The translations under genes were made by a program, and so were the position numbers. From assembly GCF_000173775.1 (NCBI RefSeq), contig NZ_ACCD01000001.1:186001-250000 (forward strand): 64,000 nucleotides of DNA, written 5' to 3'. Source of the DNA: Yersinia rohdei ATCC 43380 (GTDB lineage: Bacteria; Pseudomonadota; Gammaproteobacteria; Enterobacterales; Enterobacteriaceae). Below, piece by piece: positions 10,530 through 19,634 of the stretch. How positions within the stretch are numbered: the stretch's first letter is position 1; the number at the start of each line of letters is the position of its first letter. The notes beneath the pieces were generated by a model. That model was given only the letters and a program-made list of their open reading frames with translations, was not told the origin of the DNA and ran no database searches.

Positions 10530-10619
10530 TTTTCACGAAGATAAATGTTTGCTCGAGGATAAATGTTTGCTCGAGGATAAATGTTTTCACGAAGATAAAT
10601 GTTTTCGCGAGGATAAATG
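10530..10619 (+). repeat. Five tandem 18-bp repeats between hxpB and kdgF
   Basis: Units at 10530, 10548, 10566, 10584 and 10602. Units 1 and 4 are TTTTCACGAAGATAAATG, units 2 and 3 TTTGCTCGAGGATAAATG, unit 5 TTTTCGCGAGGATAAATG. The A-B-B-A-C order suggests more than one duplication event. One frame reads through as a six-residue repeat ending in a stop at 10620-10625, but it has no plausible start, so I take the array as non-coding. Confidence 0.9.
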
Positions 10620-10667
10620 AGTAGCCTGACAATTCAGGCGGCTGAGGCTCAGCCGCCTGCAGAGATA

Positions 10668-11000
10668 TTAGAGGAAATCATCCCGTTTAGGGGTAAAGGT
10701 GTCGATCAGAATACTGTTATCTTCCAGTGATACCGCGCCGTGCATTTCATTTTTAACCGCACGATAGGCATCCCCTGCTTTCAAAATACGTTTCTGCCCT
10801 TCAATTTCTACTTCAAAGCTACCTGCCGCAACATATGCAATCTGGTCATGAATGTCATGCTTGTGCGCCGTCCCTATAGCACCTTTGTCAAAGTGAACAC
10901 AAACCATCATAAGCTCATCGCTCCAGGTCATCACTTTACGTTTGATGCCATTACCGAGTTCTTCCCACGGCGCTTCGTCATTAATAAAAAACATCTTCAT
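10668..11000 (-). CDS. kdgF: KdgF, uronate linearisation enzyme (cupin)
   Basis: Small cupin that converts the unsaturated monouronates released by pectate and oligogalacturonide lyases into the linear ketonized form (DKI), the input of KduI. It has 110 residues, the usual KdgF length. The metal-binding cupin motif shows His46, His48 and Gln53 (AHKHDIHDQ) and His87 (EMHGA). It is divergent from kduI with a perfect KdgR operator between them. GAGGAGAAAC precedes the ATG. Confidence 0.92.
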   Translation of the reverse strand: MKMFFINDEAPWEELGNGIKRKVMTWSDELMMVCVHFDKGAIGTAHKHDIHDQIAYVAAGSFEVEIEGQKRILKAGDAYRAVKNEMHGAVSLEDNSILIDTFTPKRDDFL

Positions 11001-11137
11001 TGTTTCTCCTCATTATTATGCAAAATAGTTTGTGCTGTAGCCGAGTCACAGTTTTACGCTGAATTCAGTTTATTCTACGGGCAAAATCCTCAGTTTGATC
11101 ATAATTAATCCAAAAATCATGACGCCCCTCAAAAATT

Positions 11138-11156
11138 AATAAAACATCATTTCATT
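11138..11156. promoter_or_regulatory. KdgR operator between kdgF and kduI
   Basis: AATAAAACATCATTTCATT fits the consensus AATRAAAYRNNRTTTYATT (as I recall it) at all 19 positions. It lies in the 335-bp divergent gap and could control both directions. The rest of the gap is AT-rich without other clear sites. Confidence 0.85.
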
Positions 11157-11335
11157 TTTATTGAATTAACTTCCCGCAAATACTATCATCACCGCATTAA
11201 AGAAACACTCAGTCAGAAAATAAACCTACGCACGGGGCATTTTTATTTCAGACCTCATGCAAATTTTCTTAATCTGGCAGGTTATCTGACTTGGGTTACC
11301 CCCAAAAGATAGGGTTTTGCAAGAGAGGCACCCAC

Positions 11336-12172
11336 ATGCAAGTTCGTCAAAGCATCCATAGTGAGCACGCAAAGCAACTTGATACCGCCGGTCTGCGTCG
11401 TGAATTTCTGATCGATAATATTTTTGTCGCAGATGAATACACCATGACCTATAGCCATATTGACCGCATTATTGTCGGGGGCATTTTACCGGTCACCCGC
11501 ACAGTCAGTATTGGCGATGAAGTGGGCAAGCAATTAGGGGTTAGCTACTTTCTGGAACGTCGGGAATTGGGGGTTATCAATATTGGCGGGCCGGGCCAGA
11601 TAAGTGTTGATGGGCAAAAGTATGAAATCGGTAACGAAGAAGCCTTGTATGTGGGTAAAGGGGCCAAAGATGTGCAATTTTCTAGCCTCGAGGGGTCGAA
11701 CCCTGCCAAGTTCTACTACAACTGCGCCCCGGCACACACCACTTATCCAAACAAAATAATCACACAGGCAGATGTCACACCGCAGACCTTGGGTGATAAC
11801 GCCAGCAGTAACCGCCGCACGATTAATAAATATATTGTGCCGGATGTATTGCCAACCTGCCAACTGACCATGGGACTTACCAAGCTGGCTCCGGGAAACC
11901 TCTGGAATACCCTGCCTTGTCATACTCATGACCGTCGCATGGAAGTGTATTTCTACTTTGATATGGACGAAGAAACGGCAGTCTTCCACATGATGGGCCA
12001 GGCCCAAGAAACGCGTCATTTGCTGGTTCACAATGAGCAGGCTGTTATTTCACCGAGTTGGTCTATTCATTCGGGTGTCGGCACGAAGCGCTACACCTTC
12101 ATCTGGGGCATGGTGGGTGAAAACCAAGTCTTCGGTGATATGGACCACATCGCGGTAAGCGAACTGCGCTAA
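11336..12172 (+). CDS. kduI: 4-deoxy-L-threo-5-hexosulose-uronate ketol-isomerase KduI
   Basis: Cupin isomerase converting DKI to 2,5-diketo-3-deoxygluconate (DKII) in the cytosol. ATG 11336 gives 278 residues, the E. coli length, beginning [17 protein letters not shown]; the in-frame TTG at 11291 is rejected. The zinc site is visible in [17 protein letters not shown] (near residues 194-210), with a later His in SIHSGVG near 245. AGAGAGGCA precedes the ATG. Transcribed away from kdgF under the shared KdgR box, with kduD 109 bp downstream. Confidence 0.95.
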   Translation: MQVRQSIHSEHAKQLDTAGLRREFLIDNIFVADEYTMTYSHIDRIIVGGILPVTRTVSIGDEVGKQLGVSYFLERRELGVINIGGPGQISVDGQKYEIGNEEALYVGKGAKDVQFSSLEGSNPAKFYYNCAPAHTTYPNKIITQADVTPQTLGDNASSNRRTINKYIVPDVLPTCQLTMGLTKLAPGNLWNTLPCHTHDRRMEVYFYFDMDEETAVFHMMGQAQETRHLLVHNEQAVISPSWSIHSGVGTKRYTFIWGMVGENQVFGDMDHIAVSELR

Positions 12173-12281
12173 CTATTTACCAACAGTGTTAAGCATCACC
12201 AACCAAAGCCGTCTTTTGGGCGGTTTATTCCCAATATTATAATCGCGGTAATCATTGACCGCCTAGAGAGAGATGTGAGCT

Positions 12282-13043
12282 ATGATCTTAGATTCCTTTG
12301 AGTTAAAGGGCAAAATTGCTCTGGTTACCGGCTGTGACACAGGTTTAGGCCAAGGTATGGCCATCGGTTTGGCTGAAGCGGGTTGTGATATCGTTGGTAT
12401 AAACATTGTTGAGCCACTGGAAACTATCGAAAAAGTGACTGCATTAGGCCGCCGTTTCTTGAGCCTGACTGCCGACCTGAGCAAAATTGATGCAATCCCT
12501 TCCTTACTAGAACGCGCGGTGCAGGAATTTGGTCAAATCGATATTCTGGTCAATAACGCCGGTATCATTCGCCGTGAAGATGCGATCAACTTCAGCGAAA
12601 AAGACTGGGACGATGTCATGAACGTTAACATCAAAACCGTGTTCTTTATGTCCCAAGCGGTTGCCAAACAATTCATCAAACAAGGCCACGGCGGCAAAAT
12701 CATTAACGTTGCCTCAATGCTGTCTTACCAAGGCGGTATCCGCGTCCCTTCTTATACTGCATCGAAAAGTGCGGTTATGGGCGTTACCCGTCTGTTAGCG
12801 AACGAATGGGCTAAACACGGCATCAATGTTAACGCGGTAGCGCCGGGTTACATGGCGACCAATAACACCCAGCAATTGCGCAAAGATGAAGAGCGCAGCA
12901 AAGAGATCCTTGACCGTATCCCAGCAGGCCGTTGGGGTTTACCTGACGATCTGAAAGGCCCGGTCGTCTTCCTTGCTTCTAAAGCCTCTGATTATATCAG
13001 TGGTTACACCATCGCCGTTGATGGCGGTTGGTTAGCGCGCTAA
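12282..13043 (+). CDS. kduD: 2-deoxy-D-gluconate 3-dehydrogenase / DKII reductase KduD
   Basis: Short-chain dehydrogenase reducing DKII to 2-keto-3-deoxygluconate with NAD(P)H. 253 residues. The cofactor motif TGCDTGLGQG is at ~16-25, NNAG near 88, and the catalytic Ser plus SYTASK (Tyr/Lys) near 143-162. The C-terminus ends YTIAVDGGWLAR, typical of KduD. It follows kduI; the gap contains a weak 8-bp hairpin (near 12209-12230) that might attenuate transcription. Confidence 0.96.
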   Translation: MILDSFELKGKIALVTGCDTGLGQGMAIGLAEAGCDIVGINIVEPLETIEKVTALGRRFLSLTADLSKIDAIPSLLERAVQEFGQIDILVNNAGIIRREDAINFSEKDWDDVMNVNIKTVFFMSQAVAKQFIKQGHGGKIINVASMLSYQGGIRVPSYTASKSAVMGVTRLLANEWAKHGINVNAVAPGYMATNNTQQLRKDEERSKEILDRIPAGRWGLPDDLKGPVVFLASKASDYISGYTIAVDGGWLAR

Positions 13044-13119
13044 TCATCTGATACTAACTAATTTGAGTTAAGGTCTATTTTCTGCAGTTATGCACCTTGA
13101 ACAACTCAAAATAGCCATG

Positions 13120-13147
13120 AGGCACAACATAAGTTGTGCCTTTTTTA
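13120..13147 (+). terminator. Rho-independent terminator of kduID
   Basis: GGCACAAC (13121-13128) pairs with GTTGTGCC (13133-13140), loop ATAA, then TTTTTT. The following 13148-13290 is AT-rich; a CRP-like half site GATCACA is at 13241-13247. Confidence 0.9.
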
Positions 13148-13294
13148 TTAGTTATTTATCAAATAGTTAACAAATAAAATCTGTCTAAAAAATCTGCAAA
13201 AACAGTAAAAATAAAAAATTCAAAACAACGTTCCGACTCCGATCACACTTTTGTCATTCGCCCAATGACTCGCCGCCAAATACAAATATAATAG

Positions 13295-13313
13295 ATTGAA
13301 ACGATGTTTCTAT
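13295..13313 (+). promoter_or_regulatory. KdgR operator upstream of pelW-tog
   Basis: ATTGAAACGATGTTTCTAT matches the KdgR consensus at 16 of 19 positions, with the central GAAAC-GAT-GTTTC palindrome intact. It overlaps an in-frame ATG (13304) that therefore is unlikely to be the pelW start. A CRP-like half site lies about 50 bp upstream, consistent with cAMP-CRP activation of pectin genes. Confidence 0.8.
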
Positions 13314-13405
13314 TTATAAGGAACCTTAAACCGGTTCCGTCCTGGCGTTTCGATGATGGGGTTACAGTGATGGATTTTGTAAGCAACATTAAAGGCAGCG
13401 ATGCA

Positions 13406-15037
13406 ATGATGATTAACTGGCTCAGTGCTATTCGCAGCTATGTTGATTTAGTTCAATCCGTTGGCCACAGCATGCAAAATCCAACCCCACTGCTGGCTGA
13501 TGGTTTTGATGTTTTAACCCATCAACCGGTCACCTGGAAATTTCCTGATGGTCGCAATACGCCAATATCTAACTTTGCCAGCCAACAGAACTGGTTACGG
13601 ACATTGGATGCCCTCAGTTTGGTTACCCAAGACCCGCAATATCACCAACAAGCACGGGTGCAAACTCACTATTTCATGCAGCTGGGTGTTCATGACCAAA
13701 GCGGATTATTTTACTGGGGTGGCCACCGTTTCCTGAATCTGGATACCCTGGACACTGAAGGCCCTGAGTCAAAAGCACAAGTCCATGAACTGAAACATCA
13801 CCTGCCCTATTACAACCTGCTGGCTAACGTTGACCGGGAGAAAACGCTTAATTTCCTACAGGGATTTTGGCATGCCCATGTAGAAGACTGGCAAACATTG
13901 GATTTGGGCCGTCATGGAAGTTACGACAAAAAACGTGACCCGCATGTTTTCACCCATCAGCGCCATGACGTGGTTAAACCAGAAGCATTGCCACAGTTAC
14001 CTGAAACCAAAGGCCTGACATTTGTGAATGCAGGCACGGACTTGATTTACGCAGCTTATAAATACGCCGAGTACACTGGCGATATTGCCGCAGCAGCTTG
14101 GGGTAAACATCTATACCGTCAATATGTTTTAGCCCGTAATCCAGAAACTGGCTTACCGGTGTATCAGTTCAGTTCACCACAACAGCGCCGCCCCATACCG
14201 GCAGATGATAATCAGACCCAATCCTGGTATGGCGATCGTGCCCAACGCCAGTTTGGCCCTGAATTTGGTGAAATTGCTCGCGAAGCCAATGTATTGTTCC
14301 GCGACATGCGCCCATTATTGATTGATAACCCATTGGCAATGTTAGATATTTTACGCCAACAGCCCGATACTGAAGTGATGCAATGGGTCATTGATGGATT
14401 AAAAAATTACTATCGTTTCGCTTATGACGTCGAAAGCAATACCTTGCGCCCGTTATGGAACGATGGCCAGGACATGAGCGGCTACGTGTTACAACGTGAT
14501 GGTTATTATGGCGCTAAAGGCACGGTTATATCCCCCTTCCCATTAGAAGTTGATTATCTACTGCCATTGGTTCGCGCCTGGCGCTTAAGTGAAGATGACG
14601 AATTATTAGATTTAATCGGTGCATTACTGCATCGCTGGCAGTTAGCAGAATTAAACAAACCAAAACGCCGTGCCGCGCTGGTAGTTGGTAAAAAGCCTGC
14701 CGCGACGCCCTCTCTGCTGCTGGCTTTAATTGAACTGGCTGAACATTGCCAATGTGCACAATTATTTGAATTGGCCTGGCAAATGGGCAATGACTTATTT
14801 AAACAACATTATCATCGGGGCCTGTTTGTCGAATCAGCACAGCACTGTTATTTCCGAATTGATAATCCAATTGCTTTAGCTTTATTAACTTTAGTGGCTG
14901 CTAAACAAAATAAGTTGGCCGCAATTCCTCAATTTATTACCAATGGTGGTTACATACATGGAGATTATCAGGTAAACGGTGAAAGCCGCACCCTGTATGA
15001 CATCGATTTTATTTATCCGACGCTTTTGAATCAGTAG
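13406..15037 (+). CDS. pelW: Intracellular exo-pectate lyase, family PL2 (PelW)
   Basis: Polysaccharide lyase family 2 exopolygalacturonate lyase, cleaving imported oligogalacturonides in the cytoplasm. There is no signal peptide. The sequence runs MMINWLSAIRSYVDLVQ, QNPTPLLADGFD, GGHRFLNLDT, up to DIDFIYPTLLNQ, and fits the (alpha/alpha)7 PL2 family. ATG 13406 gives 543 residues, about the PelW length I recall, with AAAGG ten bases upstream; ATG 13370 (555 residues) is the alternative. The frame back to 13304 overlaps the KdgR box. It leads the togMNAB genes, as pelW does in Dickeya. The start is the least certain part. Confidence 0.85.
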   Translation: MMINWLSAIRSYVDLVQSVGHSMQNPTPLLADGFDVLTHQPVTWKFPDGRNTPISNFASQQNWLRTLDALSLVTQDPQYHQQARVQTHYFMQLGVHDQSGLFYWGGHRFLNLDTLDTEGPESKAQVHELKHHLPYYNLLANVDREKTLNFLQGFWHAHVEDWQTLDLGRHGSYDKKRDPHVFTHQRHDVVKPEALPQLPETKGLTFVNAGTDLIYAAYKYAEYTGDIAAAAWGKHLYRQYVLARNPETGLPVYQFSSPQQRRPIPADDNQTQSWYGDRAQRQFGPEFGEIAREANVLFRDMRPLLIDNPLAMLDILRQQPDTEVMQWVIDGLKNYYRFAYDVESNTLRPLWNDGQDMSGYVLQRDGYYGAKGTVISPFPLEVDYLLPLVRAWRLSEDDELLDLIGALLHRWQLAELNKPKRRAALVVGKKPAATPSLLLALIELAEHCQCAQLFELAWQMGNDLFKQHYHRGLFVESAQHCYFRIDNPIALALLTLVAAKQNKLAAIPQFITNGGYIHGDYQVNGESRTLYDIDFIYPTLLNQ

Positions 15038-15074
15038 TTTTTATCTTTCATGTTATTAAAAATAGGTAAGCATT

Positions 15075-15965
15075 ATGAATGAAAACAGAATGCTGGGGTT
15101 AGCCTATTTATCACCTTATATTATAGGGTTGATAATATTTACGGCTTTCCCCTTTGTATCATCTTTCTTTCTCAGTTTTACTGAGTATGACTTAATGAAC
15201 CCTCCCGTTTTTAACGGGATCGAGAATTATCGTCATATGCTGTTGGAAGATGATTTATTCTGGAAATCCATGGGCGTGACATTCGCTTATGTATTTCTGA
15301 CTATTCCTTTAAAATTAGCATTTGCTCTGGGGATCGCTTTTGTACTGAACTTTAAATTACGCGGTATCGGCCTGTTCCGTACTGCTTTCTATATTCCATC
15401 AATTCTCGGCAGCAGCGTTGCAATTGCTGTGTTATGGCGCGCCTTATTTGCCATTGATGGTCTGTTAAACAGCTTTATTGGTGTATTCGGACTTGATGCC
15501 ATCAACTGGTTGGGAGAACCCGCACTGGCGCTGACATCCGTAACATTATTACGTGTCTGGCAGTTCGGTTCCGCCATGGTTATCTTCCTGGCCGCATTGC
15601 AAAACGTACCACAGTCGCAATATGAAGCAGCCATGATTGATGGTGCCTCTAAATGGCAAATGTTTATGAAGGTTACCGTGCCACTGATCACGCCGGTTAT
15701 TTTCTTTAACTTTATTATGCAAACTACGCAGGCATTCCAAGAATTTACTGCGCCATACGTCATTACTGACGGCGGGCCAACCCATTACACGTATTTATTC
15801 TCGCTCTATATTTACGATACCGCGTTTAAATACTTTGATATGGGATACGGCGCTGCACTGGCATGGATATTATTCGTGGTAGTCGCCCTCTTTGCCTCAA
15901 TTGCATTTAAATCATCTAAATATTGGGTCTTCTACTCCGCCGATAAAGGAGGAAAAAATGACTGA
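15075..15965 (+). CDS. togM: Oligogalacturonide ABC transporter permease TogM
   Basis: Inner-membrane permease of a CUT1-type sugar ABC importer, half of the TogMN channel. 296 residues with six membrane segments. The EAA loop that docks the ATPase is EAAMIDGASKWQMFMKVTVP near residues 178-197. Placed 37 bp after pelW. Its last 8 nt overlap togN. Assignment to oligogalacturonides rests on the pelW-tog-kdgM context and resemblance to Dickeya TogM. Confidence 0.92.
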   Translation: MNENRMLGLAYLSPYIIGLIIFTAFPFVSSFFLSFTEYDLMNPPVFNGIENYRHMLLEDDLFWKSMGVTFAYVFLTIPLKLAFALGIAFVLNFKLRGIGLFRTAFYIPSILGSSVAIAVLWRALFAIDGLLNSFIGVFGLDAINWLGEPALALTSVTLLRVWQFGSAMVIFLAALQNVPQSQYEAAMIDGASKWQMFMKVTVPLITPVIFFNFIMQTTQAFQEFTAPYVITDGGPTHYTYLFSLYIYDTAFKYFDMGYGAALAWILFVVVALFASIAFKSSKYWVFYSADKGGKND

Positions 15966-16875
15966 CGTACAAAACTCCAACCAGAAGAAATTAGATCTGG
16001 CGCAGGATATTGCTGATGCGGAAATTAACCGTACATTACGCAAAGCAAAAGTCAGTGCCATTATCCGCTATGTTGTATTGATTTTTGTCGGCTTATTAAT
16101 GCTGTACCCATTACTGTGGATGTTCTCCGCAGCCTTTAAACCTAATAACGAAATTTTCACCACATTAGGTTTATTGCCAGAGAACCCAACCAGTGACGGT
16201 TTCGTTAACGGCTGGAAAACCGGTACTGAATATAATTTCGGTCATTACATGCTTAACACCTTTAAGTTTGTTATCCCGAAAGTTCTGTTGACTATTATCT
16301 CTTCCACTATTGTGGCATATGGTTTTGCCCGCTTTGAGATCCCGTGGAAGAAATTCTGGTTCGCAACATTAATTACCACCATGTTGCTGCCAAGCACCGT
16401 GCTTTTGATTCCGCAATACATCATGTTCCGCGAAATGGGCATGTTGAATAGCTATTTACCACTTTATTTACCGACAGCCTTCGCCACCCAAGGATTCTTC
16501 GTCTTTATGCTGATTCAGTTCCTGCGTGGTGTACCACGTGACATGGAAGAAGCTGCGCAAATCGACGGATGTAACTCCCTACAGGTGTTGTGGTATGTGG
16601 TAGTGCCAATTTTAAAACCGGCCATTATCTCTGTCGCACTGTTCCAGTTCATGTGGTCAATGAACGACTTTATCGGCCCACTGATTTATGTCTACAGCGT
16701 AGATAAGTACCCGATTGCGCTGGCATTGAAGATGTCAATTGACGTGACCGAAGGCGCACCTTGGAACGAAATTCTGGCAATGGCAAGCATCTCCATTCTG
16801 CCGTCCATCATTGTTTTCTTCCTGGCTCAACGCTACTTCGTGCAAGGCGTAACCAGCAGCGGAATTAAAGGTTAA
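15958..16875 (+). CDS. togN: Oligogalacturonide ABC transporter permease TogN
   Basis: Second permease subunit, MalG-like, 305 residues. ATG 15958 is preceded by AAAGGAGG, a near-perfect ribosome site; the longer frame from 15892 lies inside togM and is rejected. After a ~35-residue charged cytosolic head come six membrane segments. The EAA loop is MEEAAQIDGCNSLQVLWYVV near residues 196-215. The C-terminus ends FVQGVTSSGIKG, typical of MalG-like permeases. Confidence 0.92.
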   Translation: MTDVQNSNQKKLDLAQDIADAEINRTLRKAKVSAIIRYVVLIFVGLLMLYPLLWMFSAAFKPNNEIFTTLGLLPENPTSDGFVNGWKTGTEYNFGHYMLNTFKFVIPKVLLTIISSTIVAYGFARFEIPWKKFWFATLITTMLLPSTVLLIPQYIMFREMGMLNSYLPLYLPTAFATQGFFVFMLIQFLRGVPRDMEEAAQIDGCNSLQVLWYVVVPILKPAIISVALFQFMWSMNDFIGPLIYVYSVDKYPIALALKMSIDVTEGAPWNEILAMASISILPSIIVFFLAQRYFVQGVTSSGIKG

Positions 16876-16888
16876 TAGAGGATTTATC

Positions 16889-18016
16889 ATGGCTGAAGTC
16901 ATTTTCAATAAATTAGGCAAAGTTTACTCCAACGGTTTCCGCGCGGTTCATGGCATTGATCTGAAAATTCATGACGGCGAGTTTATGGTTATTGTTGGCC
17001 CATCAGGCTGTGCTAAATCCACCACCCTGCGCATGCTGGCAGGCCTGGAAACCATCAGTGATGGTGAAGTTCGAATTGGTGATCGGGTCGTCAATAACCT
17101 GGCACCAAAATCTCGTGGTATTGCCATGGTGTTCCAGAACTATGCGTTATATCCCCATATGACCGTTAAAGAAAATCTGGCCTTTGGTTTGAAGTTAAGC
17201 AAACTGCCAAAAGACCAAATTGAAATGCAAGTTGCTGAAGCAGCTAAGATTTTGGAATTAGAAGACCTGCTAGACCGCTTACCACGCCAGTTATCTGGTG
17301 GACAGGCACAGCGTGTTGCTGTTGGCCGTGCCATTGTCAAAAAACCTGATGTATTTTTGTTTGATGAACCCTTATCAAACCTGGATGCCAAGCTACGTGC
17401 ATCAATGCGTATCCGCATCTCCGATTTACATAAGCAGTTGAAAAAGAGTGGTAAAGCAGCCACCACTGTTTACGTAACCCACGATCAGACCGAAGCCATG
17501 ACGATGGGTGACCGTATCTGTGTGATGAAACTGGGTCACATTATGCAAGTTGATACCCCAGATAATCTCTACCACTACCCTATCAATATGTTTGTTGCCG
17601 GTTTTATCGGCGCGCCGGAAATGAATATCAAACCGAGCATGCTGGTAGAAAAAGAAGGGAAAATTGGCCTGACCGTTGGCCAATACACTTTGGTATTAAA
17701 TGATAGACAGCAGGCTAAAGTTGCCGCCCACGCCGGGGAAAAAGTGTTCTTTGGTGTACGTCCTGAATTCGTCAGCATGTCCTTGCAGCCATTCGCTGAA
17801 AACCATTCGCAAGGTGAATTAGTGCGAGTGGAAAACATGGGGCACGAATTCTTCATGTATATCAAGGTTGACGACTTTGAATTGACTTGCCGTTTACCCT
17901 CTGATGAAGCAAGACCCATTATTGATAATGGTCTGCATCGCACGGTGTACTTCCAATTTGATATGGATAAATGCCATATCTTTGATGCTAAAACAGAAAA
18001 AAATATCTCTCTTTAA
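16889..18016 (+). CDS. togA: Oligogalacturonide ABC transporter ATPase TogA
   Basis: MalK-like ATPase energising TogMN, 375 residues. Walker A near residues 36-44 reads GPSGCAKST, so the usual last Gly before Lys is Ala. The signature LSGGQAQRVAVGRA is near 135, Walker B VFLFDEPLSNLD near 155, and the switch His in VYVTHDQTEA near 197. A C-terminal TOBE-like regulatory domain begins near 240. AGAGGA precedes the ATG. All other catalytic motifs are intact, so I expect an active ATPase. Confidence 0.92.
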   Translation: MAEVIFNKLGKVYSNGFRAVHGIDLKIHDGEFMVIVGPSGCAKSTTLRMLAGLETISDGEVRIGDRVVNNLAPKSRGIAMVFQNYALYPHMTVKENLAFGLKLSKLPKDQIEMQVAEAAKILELEDLLDRLPRQLSGGQAQRVAVGRAIVKKPDVFLFDEPLSNLDAKLRASMRIRISDLHKQLKKSGKAATTVYVTHDQTEAMTMGDRICVMKLGHIMQVDTPDNLYHYPINMFVAGFIGAPEMNIKPSMLVEKEGKIGLTVGQYTLVLNDRQQAKVAAHAGEKVFFGVRPEFVSMSLQPFAENHSQGELVRVENMGHEFFMYIKVDDFELTCRLPSDEARPIIDNGLHRTVYFQFDMDKCHIFDAKTEKNISL

Positions 18017-18031
18017 CAGGAGCAGTACCTA

Positions 18032-19321
18032 ATGAAAAAAGCGATCCTACACACGCTGATAGCCTCAACTCTGGCATTATTATCACATCAGGCCTTTGCG
18101 CAGGATGATGTAACCCTGCGCATGTCTTGGTGGGGGGGCAATGGTCGTCATCAAATGACCCTTAAAGCCCTGGAAGAATTTCACAAGCAGAACCCAAATA
18201 TTAATGTTAAAGCAGAATATACCGGTTGGGATGGCCACCTTTCCCGTCTGACCACTCAGATTGCGGGCGGAACTGAACCCGATGTTATGCAAACTAACTG
18301 GAACTGGTTGCCAATTTTCTCCAAAGACGGCACTGGCTTCGTTGATTTAAATACCGTATCAGATCAAATTGATTTGTCTCAGTTCAATCCTAAAGAACTG
18401 GAACAAACAACTGTTAATGGTAAATTAAATGGTATTCCAATTTCAGTTACTGCACGTATTTTCTATCTCAATGATGATACATGGGCTAAAGCCGGTTTAG
18501 AGTATCCAAAAAATTGGGATGAATTACTTAATGCCGGTAAAGTATTTAAAGAAAAACTGGGTGACCAATATTACCCACTCGTATTAGAGCACCAAGATAC
18601 TTTGGCATTAATTCGCTCTTATATGACCCAGAAATACAATACACCGACGATTGATGAAGCTAATAAGAAATTTGCTTATACACCAGAGCAATGGGTTGAA
18701 TTCTTTACTCTGTATAAGACAATGGTTGATAACCATGTAATGCCTTCCACTAAATACTATGCATCATTCGGCAAGAGTAACATGTACGAAATGAAGCCAT
18801 GGATTAATGGTGAATGGGCAGGGACTTATATGTGGAACTCCACCATAACTAAGTATTCGGACAACCTGACCAAACCAGCAAAACTGGTGCTTGGCCCTTA
18901 TCCGATGTTGCCGGGTGCGCAAGATGCAGGTCTGTTCTTTAAACCGGCTCAAATGCTTTCTATTGGTAAATCAACTAAATACCCGAAAGAAAGTGCCATG
19001 CTGATCAACTTCCTGCTGAACAGCAAAGAAGGTATTGATGCTATGGGCCTGGAACGTGGTGTTCCTCTGAGTGCAGCTGCTGTGACCCAGTTACGTGCCA
19101 GCGGTGTAATTAAAGATGAAGATCCTTCTGTTGCTGGCTTAAATATGGCGCTGGAATTGCCACATAAAATGACCACTTCGCCTTACTTTGATGACCCGCA
19201 AATCGTTTCACTGTTCCGCGACGCCATTCAGTACATCGATTATGGTCAAAAGTCTGTTGAAGAATCTGCGGCATACTTTAATCAGCAAGGTGACCGTATT
19301 TTAAAACGTGCAATGCGTTAA
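18032..19321 (+). CDS. togB: Oligogalacturonide-binding periplasmic protein TogB
   Basis: Extracellular solute-binding protein family 1 that delivers oligogalacturonides to TogMNA. 429 residues with a clear signal peptide: two Lys, a hydrophobic core, and cleavage after HQAFA near residue 23. The mature part starts QDDVTLRMSWWGGNGRH, with Trp-rich sugar-binding segments (QTNWNWLPIFS). It ends the pelW-togMNAB operon and is followed by a strong terminator. ACAGGAG precedes the ATG. Confidence 0.94.
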   Translation: MKKAILHTLIASTLALLSHQAFAQDDVTLRMSWWGGNGRHQMTLKALEEFHKQNPNINVKAEYTGWDGHLSRLTTQIAGGTEPDVMQTNWNWLPIFSKDGTGFVDLNTVSDQIDLSQFNPKELEQTTVNGKLNGIPISVTARIFYLNDDTWAKAGLEYPKNWDELLNAGKVFKEKLGDQYYPLVLEHQDTLALIRSYMTQKYNTPTIDEANKKFAYTPEQWVEFFTLYKTMVDNHVMPSTKYYASFGKSNMYEMKPWINGEWAGTYMWNSTITKYSDNLTKPAKLVLGPYPMLPGAQDAGLFFKPAQMLSIGKSTKYPKESAMLINFLLNSKEGIDAMGLERGVPLSAAAVTQLRASGVIKDEDPSVAGLNMALELPHKMTTSPYFDDPQIVSLFRDAIQYIDYGQKSVEESAAYFNQQGDRILKRAMR

Positions 19322-19359
19322 TAATATAATTTATATTAATTTAACTTATGTCGAAATTA

Positions 19360-19393
19360 AACCCTGCCATTAATTTGGCAGGGTTGTTTTTTT
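19360..19393 (+). terminator. Rho-independent terminator of the tog operon
   Basis: AACCCTGCCA (19360-19369) pairs with TGGCAGGGTT (19376-19385) and is followed by GTTTTTTT. The remaining gap to kdgM is AT-rich; AAAGATCTAGATCACATAA at 19467-19485 resembles a CRP site. Confidence 0.95.
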
Positions 19394-19523
19394 GTAAATA
19401 ATTAAAATAATAACCAACCAGACCGACATCACAAATTAATATTTGTTTAAAAAATTAATCATCAACAAAGATCTAGATCACATAATTATTTATAAAAATA
19501 AATAGAATGTACATCCACAGCAA

Positions 19524-19542
19524 ATGAAACATTGTTCCTTTA
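19524..19542 (+). promoter_or_regulatory. Probable KdgR operator upstream of kdgM
   Basis: AATGAAACATTGTTCCTTT matches the KdgR consensus at 17 of 19 positions, 93 bp before the kdgM ATG. It is weaker than the box at 11138. Confidence 0.6.
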
Positions 19543-19634
19543 TTCGTGAAATTGTTTTCCAGTCGTATGTTGAATTTTATAATTTTGTTAATAACTGTTG
19601 ATTTAAATAACCGTAACTCTGGGATTATATAAAA

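Noticed and set aside
10530-10619. CRISPR array
   Set aside because: Contiguous tandem units with no spacers and no cas genes.
13304-13405. Longer N-terminus of PelW from ATG 13304
   Set aside because: That ATG is inside the KdgR operator palindrome, has no ribosome site, and the extra residues do not belong to the family.
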